64,000 nucleotides of DNA from contig CALJEI010000002.1 in the NCBI GenBank assembly GCA_938074605.1, forward strand, positions 186,001-250,000, given 5' to 3'. Every line of letters starts with the position of its first letter. Position 1 is the first letter of the stretch. Shown here piece after piece: positions 62,081 through 64,000 of the stretch. The notes beneath the pieces were generated by a model that saw only the letters and a program-made list of their open reading frames with translations, did no database searches and was not told the origin of the DNA. The stretch is from an uncultured Ignisphaera sp. Its GTDB lineage: Archaea; Thermoproteota; Thermoprotei_A; Sulfolobales; Ignisphaeraceae. The position numbers and the translations under genes are program-made.

Positions 62081-63490
62081 ATGTTTGTTAAAACTATTGT
62101 TTCGATAGGTCCATCAAGCGGTGATGAGAAAACCATAAATGACATGATTAAAGTAGGTGTAAATGGGTTTAGAATTAACTTTTCACATGGTTCTCCAGAA
62201 GAGTGGAAAAGATATGTAGAGCTTATTAGAAGTGGTGAAAGTAGATATGGAAGATTTGTAGCTTTAATAGGTGATTTACAGGGGCCGTCACTTAGAGTCG
62301 GTATTATTAAAACGCCGATCACTGTAAAGAAGAGTGATGTTATTAAGATATTTCTGGGAAGAGAAAGCGATGGCGGATCACAATTTGCTGTACCTATGCC
62401 AATACCTAGATTTTTTGAATACATAGATGTTGGCGATATTCTTGCAATGGATGATGGAAGGACGAGACTTCGTGTAATTGATAAGGGTAGCGACTATGTA
62501 GAGGCTGTTGTCCTTACAGACTCAACTATAACATCTAGAAAAACTATTGTTATCCAGGGAAAGGATGTCGACCTACCGCCTATTAATGAGAATGATATGG
62601 CTAATATCAAATTTGCACTTGAAAATGATTTTGATTATATAGGTCTTAGCTATGTTAGAACAGCTGAAGATGTAGCATTATTAAAAGATGTATTGAGAAG
62701 ATTTAACGGTGATGATATAAGTGTAATTAGTAAAATAGAGACTCGAAGTGCAATAAACAATCTAGATGCCATAGTTCAAGAAAGTGATGTAATTCTTGTA
62801 GCGAGAGGAGACCTAGGGACAAATTTTGGTTTAGAGGAAATACATATGCTTCAGAAACGCATTATAGAGAAATGTCTAAAACATAGAAAGCCAGTTATAG
62901 TTGCTACACAGCTGCTTGAATCCATGACCGAAAGACCTATTCCAACAAGAGCTGAGGTAGTAGATGTTAGTATTGCTGTTGAGGCTGGTGTAGATGCTTT
63001 AATGCTTACTGGAGAAACATCTATTGGTAAGCATCCCCTGGATGCAGTTCTCTGGCTCAAAAAAATAATTGAATTTGTTGAAAAGAATGTTTTGTTAGAA
63101 AATCTCAATGTGATTGCAATGTATGCTAGAAAGAATCTAGATGCAATACAATTAAAATTTGTAAAGGGAGTAGTTGAGCTTACTGAGGATATAAATGGTA
63201 AATTGATTGTATTTAGTATGCATGGTAATACAGCAAAAAGAATTTCCTCACTTAGACCTATGATACCAGTTTATGTAGGTTCACAAAATATAAAGGTACT
63301 TAGAAAACTTTCAATATTATGGGGACTTCATCTATCATATGTAGAGTCTCAAGACTATGAAGAAGGTCTAAGAAAAACTTTAGCAAAAGCTATTGAACGG
63401 GGTTTTGTAGGTTATGGTGATTATGTTGTATTAACATATGGGTTAAGGGAACCTAGGCAAAGAGTTGAAATACAGCGTATAACTGTCTAG
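62081..63490 (+). CDS. pyk: Pyruvate kinase
   Basis: Converts phosphoenolpyruvate and ADP to pyruvate and ATP, the last glycolytic step. All main motifs are present: K-T-I-V-S-I-G-P-S-S, R-I-N-F-S-H-G, the metal/phosphate region S-K-I-E-T-R with the catalytic Lys, L-V-A-R-G-D-L-G and R-P-I-P-T-R-A-E-V-V-D-V-S-I-A-V-E followed by L-T-G-E-T. The start is ATG 62081 (M-F-V-K-T-I-V), with GGGAG seven bases upstream; an in-frame TTG at 62051 is less likely. At 469 residues it is typical. Its stop overlaps that of the convergent VWA gene by four bases. Confidence 0.95.
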   Translation: MFVKTIVSIGPSSGDEKTINDMIKVGVNGFRINFSHGSPEEWKRYVELIRSGESRYGRFVALIGDLQGPSLRVGIIKTPITVKKSDVIKIFLGRESDGGSQFAVPMPIPRFFEYIDVGDILAMDDGRTRLRVIDKGSDYVEAVVLTDSTITSRKTIVIQGKDVDLPPINENDMANIKFALENDFDYIGLSYVRTAEDVALLKDVLRRFNGDDISVISKIETRSAINNLDAIVQESDVILVARGDLGTNFGLEEIHMLQKRIIEKCLKHRKPVIVATQLLESMTERPIPTRAEVVDVSIAVEAGVDALMLTGETSIGKHPLDAVLWLKKIIEFVEKNVLLENLNVIAMYARKNLDAIQLKFVKGVVELTEDINGKLIVFSMHGNTAKRISSLRPMIPVYVGSQNIKVLRKLSILWGLHLSYVESQDYEEGLRKTLAKAIERGFVGYGDYVVLTYGLREPRQRVEIQRITV

Positions 63491-63993
63491 GCCTTTACAA
63501 CAGATAGAATTTCTTTTTCACTCAACTTCACGACCTTGAAATAATCACTACTTATATTTCTTAAATCTTCATTCTCACCCATAATCATTACAGTTATAAG
63601 TCTTGTCTTTGTATGCTGTAAAGCTTTTTTAACCAAGCTTCTAGCAATTCTATCTTCACCATCTGTAATTAATATAACTTCATTTAGTTCCCTTGATCTA
63701 AGTTTAGCTATATCATTACATGCTGTTATTAGGGCTTTGGAAATATCTGTTCCTCCACCGTTTTTAACCATAGCAATGTATTCTACTAACTTCATTACTT
63801 CTGAAGGTCTTGCACTAGGACCTACTTTAAATAATTCGTATGGTTCTGAGTCAAAGAATCTAATGTAAAAGAATCTACGTTCCGCTCTACTCTTCATAAA
63901 TAATGCTAATGCAGTAGCTTTAGCCCATAGGATTTTATTACCGTCCATACTACCAGACTTATCAACTAGTAGATATATGGGGCCTATATTCAT
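63487..63993 (-). CDS. VWA domain protein, probably cut by the right edge
   Basis: A von Willebrand factor A domain with a complete MIDAS site: D-K-S-G-S-M at 11-16, Thr82 in G-G-G-T-D, and an Asp in I-T-D-G-E-D near 110. The listed start at 63993 is simply the first Met; the frame stays open to the window edge, and VWA proteins of the CoxE/COG2425 type carry a long N-terminal helical region, so this is probably the C-terminal part of a bigger protein. Such proteins often work with MoxR-like AAA ATPases, whose gene may lie beyond the edge. It converges on pyk. Confidence 0.85.
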   Translation of the reverse strand: MNIGPIYLLVDKSGSMDGNKILWAKATALALFMKSRAERRFFYIRFFDSEPYELFKVGPSARPSEVMKLVEYIAMVKNGGGTDISKALITACNDIAKLRSRELNEVILITDGEDRIARSLVKKALQHTKTRLITVMIMGENEDLRNISSDYFKVVKLSEKEILSVVKA

Positions 63994-64000
63994 GTATATA

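Noticed and set aside
1-64000. tRNA, rRNA, SRP RNA or RNase P RNA genes
   Set aside because: These would stand out as long GC-rich blocks; no cloverleaf or conserved T-loop motif was found in the gaps. The only TTCGAA of interest is part of a C/D guide.
1-64000. CRISPR array or cas genes
   Set aside because: No regularly spaced direct repeats and no Cas protein signatures were found. The repeats seen are short palindromes or the coding Thr-Pro tract.

Overview
This window is a stretch of archaeal chromosome, most likely from a hyperthermophilic member of the Thermoproteota (Crenarchaeota). Diagnostic genes are the chromatin protein Cren7, the archaeal 8-oxoguanine glycosylase AGOG, RadA, archaeal-type threonyl-tRNA synthetase, archease and PurP. 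Three C/D box guide RNA genes, A/T-rich TATA boxes, GTG/TTG starts and Shine-Dalgarno-coupled operons fit the same picture. The DNA is AT-rich; a low-GC Desulfurococcales-like organism such as Ignisphaera is my best guess, which is inference and not a database result.

Layout. 1-5.6 kb: a hypothetical gene, a pncA-JAMM protease operon, archease, AGOG, nadE and a HIT hydrolase, with a C/D sRNA between nadE and the HIT gene. 5.7-13.5 kb: prepilin peptidase, radA, thrS, a C/D sRNA in the mevalonate kinase leader, mvk, a PD-(D/E)XK nuclease-like gene, a MEMO family gene, and a ubiquitin-like/aldo-keto reductase pair. 14-20.3 kb: two unknown genes separated by a third C/D sRNA, cobalamin adenosyltransferase, a B3/B4-domain protein, an M50 protease and an ABC-2 exporter. 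20.9-30.2 kb: a KaiC-like ATPase, an Fe-S Nth-like protein, a four-gene BMP-type nucleoside ABC importer with paired palindromes at its promoter, and a RACo-like corrinoid-protein activator. 30.6-38.7 kb: a MoaD-MoaE fusion, a VTT membrane protein, a divergent zinc/manganese ABC locus with its own ribbon-helix-helix regulator, an ArsB/NhaD-type permease and a 2-hydroxyacid dehydrogenase. 39-46 kb: an oligopeptide ABC importer with a large membrane-anchored binding protein. 46-53.2 kb: a membrane protein/winged-helix pair and a MacB/LolD-type ABC operon built around a 1230-residue repeat protein. 53.2-54.6 kb: 1.35 kb without a convincing gene. 54.6-64 kb: cren7, purA, an FAD dehydrogenase, a zinc-ribbon protein, a GH4 glycosidase, purP, pyruvate kinase and a VWA protein cut by the right edge.

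How the parts fit. The window suggests a heterotroph importing peptides, nucleosides and probably sugars (peptide and BMP importers, GH4, pyruvate kinase). It keeps NAD salvage/synthesis (pncA, nadE) and late purine steps (purP, purA). The corrinoid genes (adenosyltransferase, RACo-like) imply B12 enzymes elsewhere. No tRNA, rRNA, CRISPR array or intact insertion sequence was seen. Several gene-free stretches carry frame-broken residue patterns that may be old TnpB or transposase debris.
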